A stretch of 18,575 nt of DNA from Allopontixanthobacter sp034376665 (GTDB lineage: Bacteria; Pseudomonadota; Alphaproteobacteria; Sphingomonadales; Sphingomonadaceae), in the NCBI RefSeq assembly GCF_034376665.1, contig NZ_JAXMJI010000114.1, forward strand, positions 1 to 18,575, in the 5' to 3' direction. Shown here one piece after another: positions 1 to 7,421 of this stretch. The position numbers and the translations under genes were made by a program. Below the pieces are notes generated by a model. That model saw nothing but the letters and a program-made list of their open reading frames with translations, had not been told where the DNA came from and did no database searches. Each line of letters starts with the position of its first letter. The stretch's first letter is position 1.

Positions 1-393
1 ATCGCCGGCCATCAGTTCGGACGAGGTGTTGCCCGAGGCGCGGCGGATGAGCGCGCGCAGGCGGGCGATCAGTTCCTCCGTCTGGAACGGCTTGGCGAGA
101 TAATCGTCGGCCCCGGCATCGAGCCCGGCGACCTTGTCCGACCAGCTGTCGCGCGCGGTCAGGACCAGTACGGGAAATGTCCGGCCTTCCTTGCGCCACA
201 TGCCCAGCACCGTCAGCCCGTCGATTTCCGGCAGGCCGAGGTCGAGGATCACGGCATCGTAATCCTCCGTACTGCCGAGATAATGCCCGTCCTCGCCATC
301 GACGGACAGATCCACCGCATAGCCGGTTTGTTCCAGAGTGGACTTCAATTGCAGGCCGAGAGTGGGTTCATCCTCGACGATCAATATCCGCAT
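1..393 (-). CDS. OmpR-family response regulator, N-terminal 131 residues (cut by window edge)
   Basis: Cytoplasmic two-component response regulator whose 3' part lies outside the window. The protein begins MRILIVEDEP. The receiver domain is essentially complete: acidic pocket E7-D8, phospho-acceptor D51 in VILDLGLPEIDG, conserved T79 in LTARD, and K101 in YLAKPF. The segment after about residue 105 (EELIARLRALIRR) is the usual bridge into an OmpR/PhoB winged-helix domain, so a DNA-binding output is expected from the family but is not seen. The ATG at 391-393 is preceded by AGGGGA about 11 nt upstream, slightly far for a Shine-Dalgarno. The PepSY gene lies 121 bp upstream on the same strand; PepSY-regulator-kinase clusters are common in Proteobacteria, so a histidine kinase probably follows beyond position 1. 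The family is secure; the signal sensed is unknown. Confidence 0.93.
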   Translation of the reverse strand, partial: MRILIVEDEPTLGLQLKSTLEQTGYAVDLSVDGEDGHYLGSTEDYDAVILDLGLPEIDGLTVLGMWRKEGRTFPVLVLTARDSWSDKVAGLDAGADDYLAKPFQTEELIARLRALIRRASGNTSSELMAGD

Positions 394-491
394 GCTGACC
401 AATTCCCCTAATAATGAGCCCAATGGCGTTAAGGCTAAGTGGGCTTTTGTGAGAAACGCGTCAACACGCGCGGTTGCGGAAAGGAAGGACT

Positions 492-508
492 TTTGCGCCG
501 TTTGCGCC
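492..508. repeat. Two tandem copies of TTTGCGCC, 9 bp apart, upstream of the response regulator
   Basis: TTTGCGCC occurs at 492-499 and again at 501-508, in the 121-bp gap between the PepSY stop codon and the response-regulator start. OmpR-family regulators bind direct repeats, but usually with a 10-11 bp period, so the 9-bp period argues against a classical site. It may be chance. Confidence 0.3.
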
Positions 509-514
509 AATGAT

Positions 515-826
515 TTACCGGCTGCGCTGCAAAATCCGGCCGGTTCGGGCATCGACGTCGATAAAGCTGACCCGCCCGTCCTTGATGAATTTCAGGCGGT
601 ACGCCATCGCGGTGGAATCGTAGGCGGGGCCGAGATATTCATGCCCCTGTGCCTTGAGCGGAGAGACCACGCGCCGCTCGATTTCCCGCAAGGGAAGAAC
701 ATTGCCGGCCCTCATTTCCTTGCGCGCTTCGCCCTGGTCGTCACGCGACTGCGCCAGCGCGGGCGGCGCAGCAATGGCGGTCGTCATCAGCGTAGCCGCG
801 AGCAGGAGGGCGAGTGTCTTGGTCAT
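515..826 (-). CDS. Small exported PepSY-domain protein
   Basis: A 103-residue protein with an N-terminal signal peptide (hydrophobic run 4-19, likely cleavage after ALA at 25) and a single PepSY-like domain over roughly residues 38-103. The visible pattern is a helical part (PLREIERRV) followed by YRLKFIKDGRVSFIDVDARTGRIL, whose ending DVDARTGRIL is typical of PepSY. PepSY domains are thought to bind or inhibit proteases or to act as periplasmic sensing modules; the exact role here is unknown. A clear ribosome site (AAGGTGG, about 6 nt before the ATG at 824-826) supports the start. It lies on the same strand as, and upstream of, the response-regulator gene, so it may be an accessory or target of that two-component system. 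Family assignment is confident; function is inference. Confidence 0.85.
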   Translation of the reverse strand: MTKTLALLLAATLMTTAIAAPPALAQSRDDQGEARKEMRAGNVLPLREIERRVVSPLKAQGHEYLGPAYDSTAMAYRLKFIKDGRVSFIDVDARTGRILQRSR

Positions 827-905
827 GATGCCACCTTGTCTAAGACGGAGGCATTGAACAAGGAGTGAATGCGCCCTGCTGCCGCGGTTAAGCCGATTTC
901 AGGTG

Positions 906-1619
906 CTAGCGAGTCATTTCGTATTTCACGGTGAGGTTGACTCCGGTTCCGACCATGCCGGGTTCGACCGGTGTCTTCACTCTCGAACCGGTTACCATTA
1001 TTGCCTGCTCCATCATCGGCATGGGCGGGCTGAACATGATACTCTCGCTCACTTCCAGCAGGCGGACCCCGGTATATCCCGCCCAATTGGCGTATTCGAG
1101 CGCCTGAGCCTGCGCGCGCTCCATCGCGGCCTTGCGGGCCTGCGCCTTTGCCGCGGTATCATCGTCGATCGAGAACTGCGGGCCGCCGATGTCGGTCGCG
1201 CCCGCTTCGACCAGCGCATCCAGCACCTTGCCGGTGTCCGGAACCTTGCGCAGGATCACGCTGACGCGGTTGGATGCGGAGTAACCGCGGAAGACCTGCC
1301 GCTGTGTCGGTTGATCGTAATCGTATCGCGGGTTCAGGTTGATGCCGGAGGTCTGGATGTCACGGTCGGCGATACCGAGCGACTTGATCCGCTTTATCAC
1401 CGCATCCATTTCGCTCGCATTCTGGCGCATGGCGGCCACCGCCGTGGGGGCTTCGGTCGAAACGCCGGCGCTGATCGTGGCAAGGTCCGGCTTCGCCTTC
1501 ACGGTTTCGTTGACGGACAGTTCGACCACCGGACCGGTGGCCTGGATCTGCACCTCGGCCGCGGAAGCCGGGATTGCAGCCGCGCCAAGCATCAGTGCGG
1601 GAATAAGGAAATTCTTCAT
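906..1619 (-). CDS. Periplasmic SIMPL-domain (DUF541) protein
   Basis: A 237-residue exported protein. The signal peptide is residues 1-20 with likely cleavage at ASA-AEV. The rest matches the SIMPL/DUF541 family: an early strand segment (VELSVNETVKAKPDLATISAGV), a helix rich in Ala and Met (AAMRQNASEMDAVIKRIKSLGI), the hallmark DRDIQTSGINLNPRYDYD, then GYSASNRVSVILRKV, a helix beginning KAQARKAAMERAQAQA, and a final beta region. E. coli YggE is the best-known relative and is linked to tolerance of oxidative stress; the molecular activity is not established. AGGAG lies about 8 nt before the ATG. The gene is divergent from the ABC-F gene across a 127-bp gap and lies 79 bp upstream of the PepSY gene on the same strand, so shared transcription is possible but unproven. 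Confidence 0.88.
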   Translation of the reverse strand: MKNFLIPALMLGAAAIPASAAEVQIQATGPVVELSVNETVKAKPDLATISAGVSTEAPTAVAAMRQNASEMDAVIKRIKSLGIADRDIQTSGINLNPRYDYDQPTQRQVFRGYSASNRVSVILRKVPDTGKVLDALVEAGATDIGGPQFSIDDDTAAKAQARKAAMERAQAQALEYANWAGYTGVRLLEVSESIMFSPPMPMMEQAIMVTGSRVKTPVEPGMVGTGVNLTVKYEMTR

Positions 1620-1645
1620 GAAACAAACTCCTGTTGTCTGGGCGG

Positions 1646-1657
1646 GGGCATGTGCCC
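1646..1657. repeat. Inverted repeat in the SIMPL/ABC-F divergent region
   Basis: GGGCA (1646-1650) and TGCCC (1653-1657) form a five-pair inverted repeat separated by TG, 27 bp upstream of the SIMPL start in the 127-bp divergent gap. It could be an operator half-site pair for either gene. The arms are short, so chance is possible. Confidence 0.25.
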
Positions 1658-1746
1658 GGATACATTACGCGCGAATGAACTGTGATGTTCCGGATTGATG
1701 TTTGTATGCTGGACCGCGCGCCCCCGCCCCGCTAAGCGCCGCGCCC

Positions 1747-3537
1747 ATGGCGCAACCTCCGATCCTCAGCTGGGAGCAGCTTGGCCTTCAGCAGGGCGGC
1801 CGCTGGCTGTTCGAAGGGCTCGATCTGCATATCGGCCCGCGCGACCGGCTGGCGCTGATCGGTCGCAATGGCGCTGGCAAGACCACGCTGTTCCGGATGA
1901 TCATGGACCAGGTCGAGGCGGATAAGGGGGAACGCAAGGTCAAGCCCGGCACGAAGATCGTGGTGCTGGAACAGGAACCCGACTTCGCGCCGTATGAGAC
2001 GCTGATGCACTTCGCTTTGTCGGGTGCCGACGCCCCTGCGGAACACGAGGTGGAGGCTATCGCGGACCAGCTCGGGATCGCCATGTCCACGCCGACCGAG
2101 GGTGCCAGCGGCGGTGAACGCCGCCGCGCCGCGATCGCCCGCGCGCTGGCGATGGACCCCGACCTGCTGTTGATGGACGAGCCAACCAACCACCTCGATC
2201 TGGCCGCAATCGAATGGCTGGAGGACTGGCTGACCCGGTACAAGGGTGCCTTCGTGGTGATCAGCCATGACCGGACTTTCCTCAAACGTCTGACCAACGC
2301 GACCATCTGGCTCGACCGGGGAACCATCCGGCGCAAGGATGTCGGCTTCGGCGGATATGAGGCGTGGGAAGAACAGGTCTATGCCGAGGAAGCGCGCAAC
2401 GCGCACCGGATGGATGCCAAGCTGAAGATCGAGGCGCATTGGCTGGAACGCGGCGTTACCGCACGGCGCAAACGCAACCAGGGCCGGCTGGAGGCGCTGT
2501 ACAAGATGCGTGCTGTCCGCGCCGCAATGATCACCCCGGGGGCAACCGCGAAGCTCGGGCTGTCGGCGGACGACAGCAACAAGTCGAAATCGGTGATCGT
2601 TGCGGACAAGGTTTCCAAGAGCTTCGGCGACCGCGCGATTATCAAGGATTTCACCCTGCGCATCCAGCGTGGCGACCGCATCGGCGTGGTCGGATCGAAC
2701 GGCGCGGGCAAGACCACCCTGCTCAAACTGCTGACCGGCGAGTTGGAACCCGACAGCGGAACTGTGACTATCGCCAAGACGCTGACCGGGGTGATGATCG
2801 ACCAGCAGCGCAGCCTGATGAAACCGGACAAGACCGTGCGCGACATCGTGGCCGAAGGCGGCGACTGGATCGACGTGCGCGGGGTGCGCAAGCACGTACA
2901 GGGTTATCTCAAGGAATTCCTGTTCGAACCGGGTCTCGTCGATACGAAAGTCGGCACTTTGTCGGGCGGCGAGCGTTCGCGCCTGCTGCTGGCGCGCGAA
3001 TTTGCGCGCAAATCGAACCTGTTGGTGCTGGACGAACCGACCAACGATCTCGACCTGGAAACGCTCGACCTGCTGCAGGAAGTCATCGCCGATTACGAAG
3101 GCACCGTCCTGATCGTCAGCCACGACCGCGACTTTCTCGACCGGACGGTGACGATCACGCTCGGCCTCGACGGCAGCGGCACGGTGGACATTGTCGCCGG
3201 TGGCTATGCCGATTGGGAAGCGCAGCGCACGAAGCGCGCCGAGCCGGGCAAGTCCAGGTCGGGCAAGTCGGAAGCCCCTGCCCCGCCCGCTCCGACTGCT
3301 CCAAAAAGCGCCAAGCTGAGTTACCGCGACCAGCGCGATTACGAGCAGCTTCCGGCGCGGATCGAGGAGTTGGAAGCGGCCATTATCAAGGGCGAGGCAA
3401 TTCTCTCCGATCCGGCGCTTTATACCGCCGACCCGCAGAAATTCGCCAATATCAGCCAGGGCATCGAAAACGCCCGCGCTGAAAAAGAGGCCGCAGAAGA
3501 ACGCTGGCTGGAACTGGCGGAGATGGCCGAAGGGTGA
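1747..3537 (+). CDS. uup: ABC-F family ATPase, Uup-like
   Basis: A soluble protein of 596 residues with two ABC ATPase domains and no membrane segment, which defines ABC-F. Domain 1: Walker A GRNGAGKT (39-46), signature SGGER (121-125), Walker B LLLMDEPTNHLDL (140-152), switch His in VISHD. Domain 2: Walker A GSNGAGKT (316-323), signature SGGER (406-410), Walker B LLVLDEPTNDLDL (425-437), VSHD. Between them lies a basic linker with ARRKRNQGRL, and the tail (about 525-596) is a predicted coiled coil after a Pro/Ala-rich spacer. That combination points to Uup, whose relatives act on ribosomes or branched DNA. I chose ATG 1747 (MAQPPILSW) over an in-frame ATG at 1702, since the extra 15 residues are Ala/Pro-rich and outside the family pattern. 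No strong Shine-Dalgarno is visible. The stop overlaps the next gene. The symbol is by family resemblance. Confidence 0.9.
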   Translation: MAQPPILSWEQLGLQQGGRWLFEGLDLHIGPRDRLALIGRNGAGKTTLFRMIMDQVEADKGERKVKPGTKIVVLEQEPDFAPYETLMHFALSGADAPAEHEVEAIADQLGIAMSTPTEGASGGERRRAAIARALAMDPDLLLMDEPTNHLDLAAIEWLEDWLTRYKGAFVVISHDRTFLKRLTNATIWLDRGTIRRKDVGFGGYEAWEEQVYAEEARNAHRMDAKLKIEAHWLERGVTARRKRNQGRLEALYKMRAVRAAMITPGATAKLGLSADDSNKSKSVIVADKVSKSFGDRAIIKDFTLRIQRGDRIGVVGSNGAGKTTLLKLLTGELEPDSGTVTIAKTLTGVMIDQQRSLMKPDKTVRDIVAEGGDWIDVRGVRKHVQGYLKEFLFEPGLVDTKVGTLSGGERSRLLLAREFARKSNLLVLDEPTNDLDLETLDLLQEVIADYEGTVLIVSHDRDFLDRTVTITLGLDGSGTVDIVAGGYADWEAQRTKRAEPGKSRSGKSEAPAPPAPTAPKSAKLSYRDQRDYEQLPARIEELEAAIIKGEAILSDPALYTADPQKFANISQGIENARAEKEAAEERWLELAEMAEG

Positions 3538-4106
3538 GTAAGCTCGCCGAGGAAATCGCCGCCTGCAGGATTTGCGCGGCCCACCTGCCCCGCGGTGTCC
3601 GGCCCGTCGCGCAATTTTCCGCCACAGCACGGCTGCTGATCATCGGTCAGGCGCCCGGTTCGAAAGTGCACGAGAGCGGAATTCCGTGGGACGATGCCAG
3701 CGGCGACCGGCTGCGCGAATGGACCGGACTGTCGAAGCAGCAGATGTACGATCCCGCGGCGGTCGCGCTGGTCCCGATGGGGTTCTGCTATCCCGGCAAA
3801 GGCGCCAGCGGTGACCTGCCGCCGCGCCGGGAATGCGCGCCCCGATGGCATGGCCTGGTGATGGACGTTCTTCCGGCCAATCGCCTGACCTTGCTGGTCG
3901 GCAGCTATGCGCAGGCGCATTACCTACCGGACACCGCAAAGTGGACGATGACGGAGCGGATTCGACGCTTCGCCGAATTCCTGCCCGACTTCCTGCCGCT
4001 GCCGCACCCCTCGTGGCGCAGCACGATCTGGATGCGCCGGAACCCGTGGTTCGAGCCAGAGGTGCTGCCAGTGCTGCGCGCGAGGGTTCGCCGGACGCTC
4101 AGCTGA
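3534..4106 (+). CDS. Uracil-DNA glycosylase superfamily protein, probable [4Fe-4S] type
   Basis: A 190-residue cytoplasmic protein starting at GTG 3534, whose GTGA overlaps the ABC-F stop, implying translational coupling. Visible UDG-superfamily marks are LLIIGQAPGSKVHESG (34-49; motif A of the GxAPG kind), followed by GIPWDDASGDRLREW, and a C-terminal PLPHPSWR (156-162) in the place of the motif B His. Four cysteines, C11, C14 (CRIC), C85 (GFCYPG) and C101 (RRECAPRW), are spaced much like the iron-sulfur ligands of family 4 glycosylases, so an iron-sulfur cluster is likely. In family 4 the segment after the GEAPG motif differs, so this is probably a divergent branch and glycosylase activity is unproven. 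The 3' end overlaps the convergent DUF6456 gene by 8 bp. Confidence 0.83.
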   Translation: MSKLAEEIAACRICAAHLPRGVRPVAQFSATARLLIIGQAPGSKVHESGIPWDDASGDRLREWTGLSKQQMYDPAAVALVPMGFCYPGKGASGDLPPRRECAPRWHGLVMDVLPANRLTLLVGSYAQAHYLPDTAKWTMTERIRRFAEFLPDFLPLPHPSWRSTIWMRRNPWFEPEVLPVLRARVRRTLS

Positions 4107-4575
4107 TCCGGTAGAAATCCGCCACCCGCTCCAGCGCCAGTTTCAGCACCAGCTTGCCGCTGCGCGCCGGCCAGGACAATTCCTTTTCCGCGTCCGGCAG
4201 GCTTTCGCAGCCGCAGGCCACGCGCCACAGGATGTCGGACAATCCGCTGCCCGCAGCGGCCATCGCGCCGTCGAAGCGCGCCTTGGCCGCCATCTGGCGT
4301 TCGGTTGCGTTAAGTCCGCTGTCTCCGCTGCCCCTGATCCGCACCGCATCCCACCGCATGGTCACCGACGCGCCGAGGCTGGCACGTTCGTAATCCGCCC
4401 GCAGCCGCTCGCTCGCATCATACAGCCGGTCGTCAAGATGGCCGCGGGCGTGGAGCCACGAGAGTGGGGATTCGGCCAGATTGACGGTTACGCTGCGGCT
4501 CCCGGTCACACGGCTGCCGACCCGCCTGCGCGGCCCCTCGGCGGTCAATTCGCGTTCGGACAATTGGCGGCGCAT
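4099..4575 (-). CDS. DUF6456 domain-containing protein
   Basis: A 158-residue soluble protein with no signal peptide. From about residue 38 it follows the alphaproteobacterial DUF6456 pattern: SPLSWLHARGHLDDRLYDA, then SERLRADYERASLG, a central helix with ARFDGAMAAAGSGLSDILWRV, a Cys-containing turn (ACGCESL), and the ending SWPARSGKLVLKLALERVADFY. The domain's biochemical role is unknown; in other alphaproteobacteria it can be joined to helix-turn-helix regions, which hints at a regulatory role. The N-terminal 35 residues are basic (RRR, SRVTGSRS). A strong AAGGGGA lies about 6 nt before the ATG at 4573-4575. The gene is divergent from the XRE regulator (96-bp gap) and convergent with the glycosylase gene (8-bp overlap). 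Confidence 0.82.
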   Translation of the reverse strand: MRRQLSERELTAEGPRRRVGSRVTGSRSVTVNLAESPLSWLHARGHLDDRLYDASERLRADYERASLGASVTMRWDAVRIRGSGDSGLNATERQMAAKARFDGAMAAAGSGLSDILWRVACGCESLPDAEKELSWPARSGKLVLKLALERVADFYRIS

Positions 4576-4671
4576 GGCAGTTCCCCTTGGAATATCTCAA
4601 CGAATCGGCACTTGCCAAAACGAACCGTCTGTAGGAAAGAAGAAACCGATTTGGTTAAAGGGGATGTGCGG
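4576..4671. promoter_or_regulatory. Divergent control region between the DUF6456 and XRE genes
   Basis: This 96-bp gap must hold the start signals for both genes. Each has a near-identical ribosome site: AAGGGGA for the minus gene (4582-4588, reverse strand) and AAAGGGG at 4657-4663 for the plus gene. Two imperfect direct repeats, AACGAATCGG (4599-4608) and AACGAACCGT (4619-4628), match in 8 of 10 positions and lie exactly 20 bp apart, on one face of the helix, which would suit a dimeric HTH regulator. A minus-strand TTGGCA (4613-4618) with GATATT 16 bp on is a possible promoter but would start within the Shine-Dalgarno. No good plus-strand -10 box is evident. Confidence 0.4.
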
Positions 4672-5244
4672 GTGATCAACCGTATTCGGGATATTCGCAA
4701 GGAAAAGGGCTGGACCCTGGCCGATCTCGCGGAGGCTTGCGATCCGCCGACGACCGCCCAGACCATCGGCCGCCTCGAAACCGGAATGCGCAATCTGTCG
4801 ATCAAATGGATGGACCGGATCGCGGCGGCGCTGGAGATCGAGCCGGAGCTGCTGGTCCGGTCGGAAGCATCCGCTCATCCCCAGATCGTTGCGACCCTCG
4901 GCCCGTCCGGACCGGAGGCCCTGCGCAGTCCGCGCGATGCCATCCTGGCGACCGAGCTCGGCGGTGACCGGCCGTTGATGGTGCTCAGCGTTGAAACGGG
5001 ATCCGGCGAATACCGGCCCGGCGACCAGATATGGCTGCGCCAGATCAACCCCGATGAAGCCGCGCGTGCGATCAACCGCGATGTCCTGGTTCCGCGCAAA
5101 GGCGGGCGCTTTGCCTTCGGCCGGCTGATTGACCGCCAGGGCACGCTGGTGGGCATTCTGCCGCCGGGCGCGGGACAGAAGCAGCAGGTGGTGGACGATC
5201 CACCGTGGATCGCGGTGGCAGAGATGTTGGTCCGCAAATTATGA
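4672..5244 (+). CDS. XRE-type HTH regulator with LexA/S24-like C-terminal region
   Basis: A DNA-binding regulator of 190 residues. The HTH occupies roughly 4-62: INRIRDIRKEKGWTLADLA, then a turn and recognition-helix region TTAQTIGRLETGMRNLS, then WMDRIAAALEIEPELL. The C-terminal half (GEYRPGDQIWL, then PRKGGRFAFGRLI) resembles the beta fold of S24/LexA repressors, but no Ser-Lys catalytic pair is evident, so self-cleavage is unlikely. I chose GTG 4672 because AAAGGGG ends 8 nt before it and the reading begins just ahead of the HTH; GTG 4666 is possible, and the in-frame reading from 4438 would add 78 residues antisense to the DUF6456 gene. The stop overlaps the glycosyltransferase start (ATGA), so the two are probably co-translated. 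Target genes are unknown; autoregulation from the divergent region is a reasonable guess. Confidence 0.8.
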   Translation: MINRIRDIRKEKGWTLADLAEACDPPTTAQTIGRLETGMRNLSIKWMDRIAAALEIEPELLVRSEASAHPQIVATLGPSGPEALRSPRDAILATELGGDRPLMVLSVETGSGEYRPGDQIWLRQINPDEAARAINRDVLVPRKGGRFAFGRLIDRQGTLVGILPPGAGQKQQVVDDPPWIAVAEMLVRKL

Positions 5245-6422
5245 AGCGCCTGCTGTCGATTGCGACGCTGTATCCCAATTCCCATGCACCGCGCTTCGGC
5301 ACTTTCGTCGCCCGGTCGCTGGAGGCGCTGGCCGCCCGCGGCGATTGGGACGTTACCCTGATCAACCCTATCGGAGTGCCCCCCGTCGCATTCGGGAAAT
5401 ACCGCGCGGCGGCCGCTGCCGCGACGAGCGGGACCGAACGCGGCGTGAAAGTCTACCGCCCGACTTTCCCGCTGATCCCGCGATTCGGTGCACGGTTCAA
5501 TCCCGCGCTCATCGCGCGATCGGTGCGCGCGCTCGCAGCGCGGCTGCACGCAGAGGCACCGTTCGATTTGGTGGACGCGCAGTTCTTCTATCCTGATGGT
5601 CCCGCCGCCGCGCGTATCGCGAGCGAGTTGGGCTTGCCCCTGTCGATCAAGGCGCGGGGGTCGGATATTTCCTATTGGGGCCAGCGCAATTTCGCCCGGC
5701 GCGCAATGCTGGCCGCGGCTCGTCAGGCCGCCGGGTTGCTGTCCGTGTCGGATGCTCTGAGCGACGATATGGTGCGGCTCGGGATGGAGCGCAGCAAGAT
5801 TTCGCTCAACCGCACCGGCCTCGACCGGGACCGGTTCCGCCCGCTGGACCATTCCGGCATCCGGCGGCGGATGGGCGAGGAATTCGGCCTGAATCTGTCG
5901 GATGACCAGCCTCTGCTCGCCTCAGTCGGTGCCCTGACCCCGCGCAAGGGCCAGGAACTGGTGATCGCCAGCCTGCCCCATCTGCCCGAAGCGCAATTGC
6001 TGCTAGTCGGAGAGGGCGAAGACCGCGCGCGGTTGGGCGCGCAGGCACGGGATCTGGGTGTGACGGACCGGGTCCATTTCCTGGGCAGCGTGGATCATGA
6101 CCTGTTGCCGGTCATCCTTTCGGCTGCGGACGCCATGGTGCTGCCCTCCTCCCATGAGGGGCTCGCCAATGCATGGGTGGAGGCGCTGGCCTGCGGCACA
6201 CCTCTGGTGATCTGCGATGTCGGGGGTGCCCGCGAGGTGGTAACCGGTCCCGAGGCCGGTTTGATCGCCGAACGCAGCGTGGAAGGCGTCACGCGCGGCG
6301 TCCGGCAAATCCTGGCGAATCCTCCGGCCCGAGAAGACGTGGCGCGAATGGCCGAACAGTTCAGCTGGACCGCAAACGCCGCATCCCTTGCCGACTATTA
6401 CAGCCGCCTGATCCGCGCCTGA
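5241..6422 (+). CDS. GT4-type (GT-B fold) glycosyltransferase
   Basis: A 393-residue cytoplasmic glycosyltransferase that probably transfers a sugar from a nucleotide donor to a glycan, lipid or small acceptor. The N-terminal acceptor-binding half begins with the Rossmann segment MKRLLSIATLYPNSHAPRFGTFV and includes FDLVDAQFFYPDG and SIKARGSDI. The C-terminal donor half starts near 225 with ASVGALTPRKGQELVIASL, has LLLVGEGEDRARLGAQA, and the retaining GT4 E-x7-E motif with E306 and E314 in HEGLANAWVEALACGTPLV. Length is normal. ATG 5241 overlaps the regulator's stop by ATGA, which fixes the start; an in-frame upstream ATG at 5205 lies inside the regulator. No other glycan genes are nearby, so the acceptor cannot be named. 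It ends 7 bp before the convergent secF stop. Confidence 0.88.
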   Translation: MKRLLSIATLYPNSHAPRFGTFVARSLEALAARGDWDVTLINPIGVPPVAFGKYRAAAAAATSGTERGVKVYRPTFPLIPRFGARFNPALIARSVRALAARLHAEAPFDLVDAQFFYPDGPAAARIASELGLPLSIKARGSDISYWGQRNFARRAMLAAARQAAGLLSVSDALSDDMVRLGMERSKISLNRTGLDRDRFRPLDHSGIRRRMGEEFGLNLSDDQPLLASVGALTPRKGQELVIASLPHLPEAQLLLVGEGEDRARLGAQARDLGVTDRVHFLGSVDHDLLPVILSAADAMVLPSSHEGLANAWVEALACGTPLVICDVGGAREVVTGPEAGLIAERSVEGVTRGVRQILANPPAREDVARMAEQFSWTANAASLADYYSRLIRA

Positions 6423-6434
6423 GAGCGCCTCAGG
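6418..6434. terminator. Hairpin spanning both convergent stop codons
   Basis: CCTGAG (6418-6423) and CTCAGG (6429-6434) pair perfectly around a 5-nt loop. The stem contains the TGA stops of both the glycosyltransferase (6420-6422) and secF (6430-6432, minus strand). With a 7-bp gap between the genes this is the only candidate bidirectional stop. There is no T-run on either side, so intrinsic termination would be weak. Confidence 0.35.
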
Positions 6435-7407
6435 ATTCGCCCCGCGCGATCCGTTCCTGCTTGTCCGCCACGCTTTCCTGCGGGATGAAGCTGTTCGAAT
6501 TTACGCCCAGCCAGATCAGGATCGGCGCGGCCATATAGACCGAGCTGTACGTTCCCACGAAAATCCCCAGCGTGATTGCCGCAACCAAGCCGAACAGGCT
6601 GGCGGGTCCGAACAGCAGCAGCGGAATCAGCGCAATGAGCAGGGTCAATGAGGTCATGACGGTACGGGCCAAGGTCTCGTTCACCGACAGATCGAGCAGT
6701 TCCGGCAGCGGCATCTTGCGGTATTTTTTCAGGTTCTCGCGAATACGGTCATAGATCACGATCGTATCGTTGAGCGAATAGCCGATGATCGCCAGAATTG
6801 CAGCGATGATCTGCAGGCTGAATTCCATCTGGAACAGCGCGAACATCCCCAGCGTCAGCGAAACGTCGTGAACCAATGCGAACAGCGCGCCGACACCAAA
6901 CTGCCATTCGAACCGCACCCAGATATACAGCGAAATCGCCAGCATCGCAGCGAGCAGCGCCAGCACGGCCTTTTCACGGAATTCGCCCGCCACCTTGCCC
7001 GACACTGTATCGTTGCCGTCGCGGATCACGTTTTCGTAGCTGGACTCGATCGTCGAAATGACCTGGTTGCCGATCGCGGTTGCCGCGCCGGGGGTGTTCT
7101 CGACATCTTCCGGCAAACGAACGCGGATCGATACCTGGTTCGCGTCACCGAAGCGCTGGATTACCGGATCGCCATATCCCAGCGCGCCAATCTGTTCGCG
7201 CAGCGACGGAATCGGCGCTTCTTCCAGTTCGGAAAAGGTCAGACGAACTTCCTGCCCGCCGGCGAAATCCACGCCGTAATTGAGGCCCTTGGTCATCACC
7301 AACGCCCAGCTCGCTGCAATCAGCAGCAGACTGACGACGTAAAACGGCATCCGGTATTTCAGGAATTTGATGTTCGTATCGTCGGGAACGAGTTTCAGCA
7401 GTCGCAT
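6430..7407 (-). CDS. secF: Protein translocase subunit SecF
   Basis: A 325-residue inner-membrane protein. With SecD it uses the proton gradient to help pull proteins through SecYEG on the periplasmic side. Features: first membrane segment at about 21-38, the D1 signature GVDFAGGQEVRLTF (45-58), a periplasmic domain to about 150, then five membrane helices including the conserved D4/D5 segment GYSLNDTIVIYDRIREN, and the final helical region with GTYSSVYMAAPILIWLG. Family length is usual. The ATG at 7405-7407 has AAGGGA about 3 nt before it. It is the last gene of yajC-secD-secF, 14 bp after secD, and is convergent with the glycosyltransferase. Confidence 0.97.
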   Translation of the reverse strand: MRLLKLVPDDTNIKFLKYRMPFYVVSLLLIAASWALVMTKGLNYGVDFAGGQEVRLTFSELEEAPIPSLREQIGALGYGDPVIQRFGDANQVSIRVRLPEDVENTPGAATAIGNQVISTIESSYENVIRDGNDTVSGKVAGEFREKAVLALLAAMLAISLYIWVRFEWQFGVGALFALVHDVSLTLGMFALFQMEFSLQIIAAILAIIGYSLNDTIVIYDRIRENLKKYRKMPLPELLDLSVNETLARTVMTSLTLLIALIPLLLFGPASLFGLVAAITLGIFVGTYSSVYMAAPILIWLGVNSNSFIPQESVADKQERIARGES

Positions 7408-7421
7408 GGTCCCTTATCCCC

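Noticed and set aside
1732..3630. A 632-codon open frame on the minus strand, longer than the gene it covers
   Set aside because: It is antisense to the ABC-F gene, whose two ATPase domains are unmistakable. Its translation is low-complexity and family-free, as expected from high-GC third positions.
4438..4671. An N-terminal extension of 78 residues for the XRE regulator
   Set aside because: It is antisense to the DUF6456 gene for most of its length, and a good ribosome site lies just before GTG 4672, immediately ahead of the HTH.
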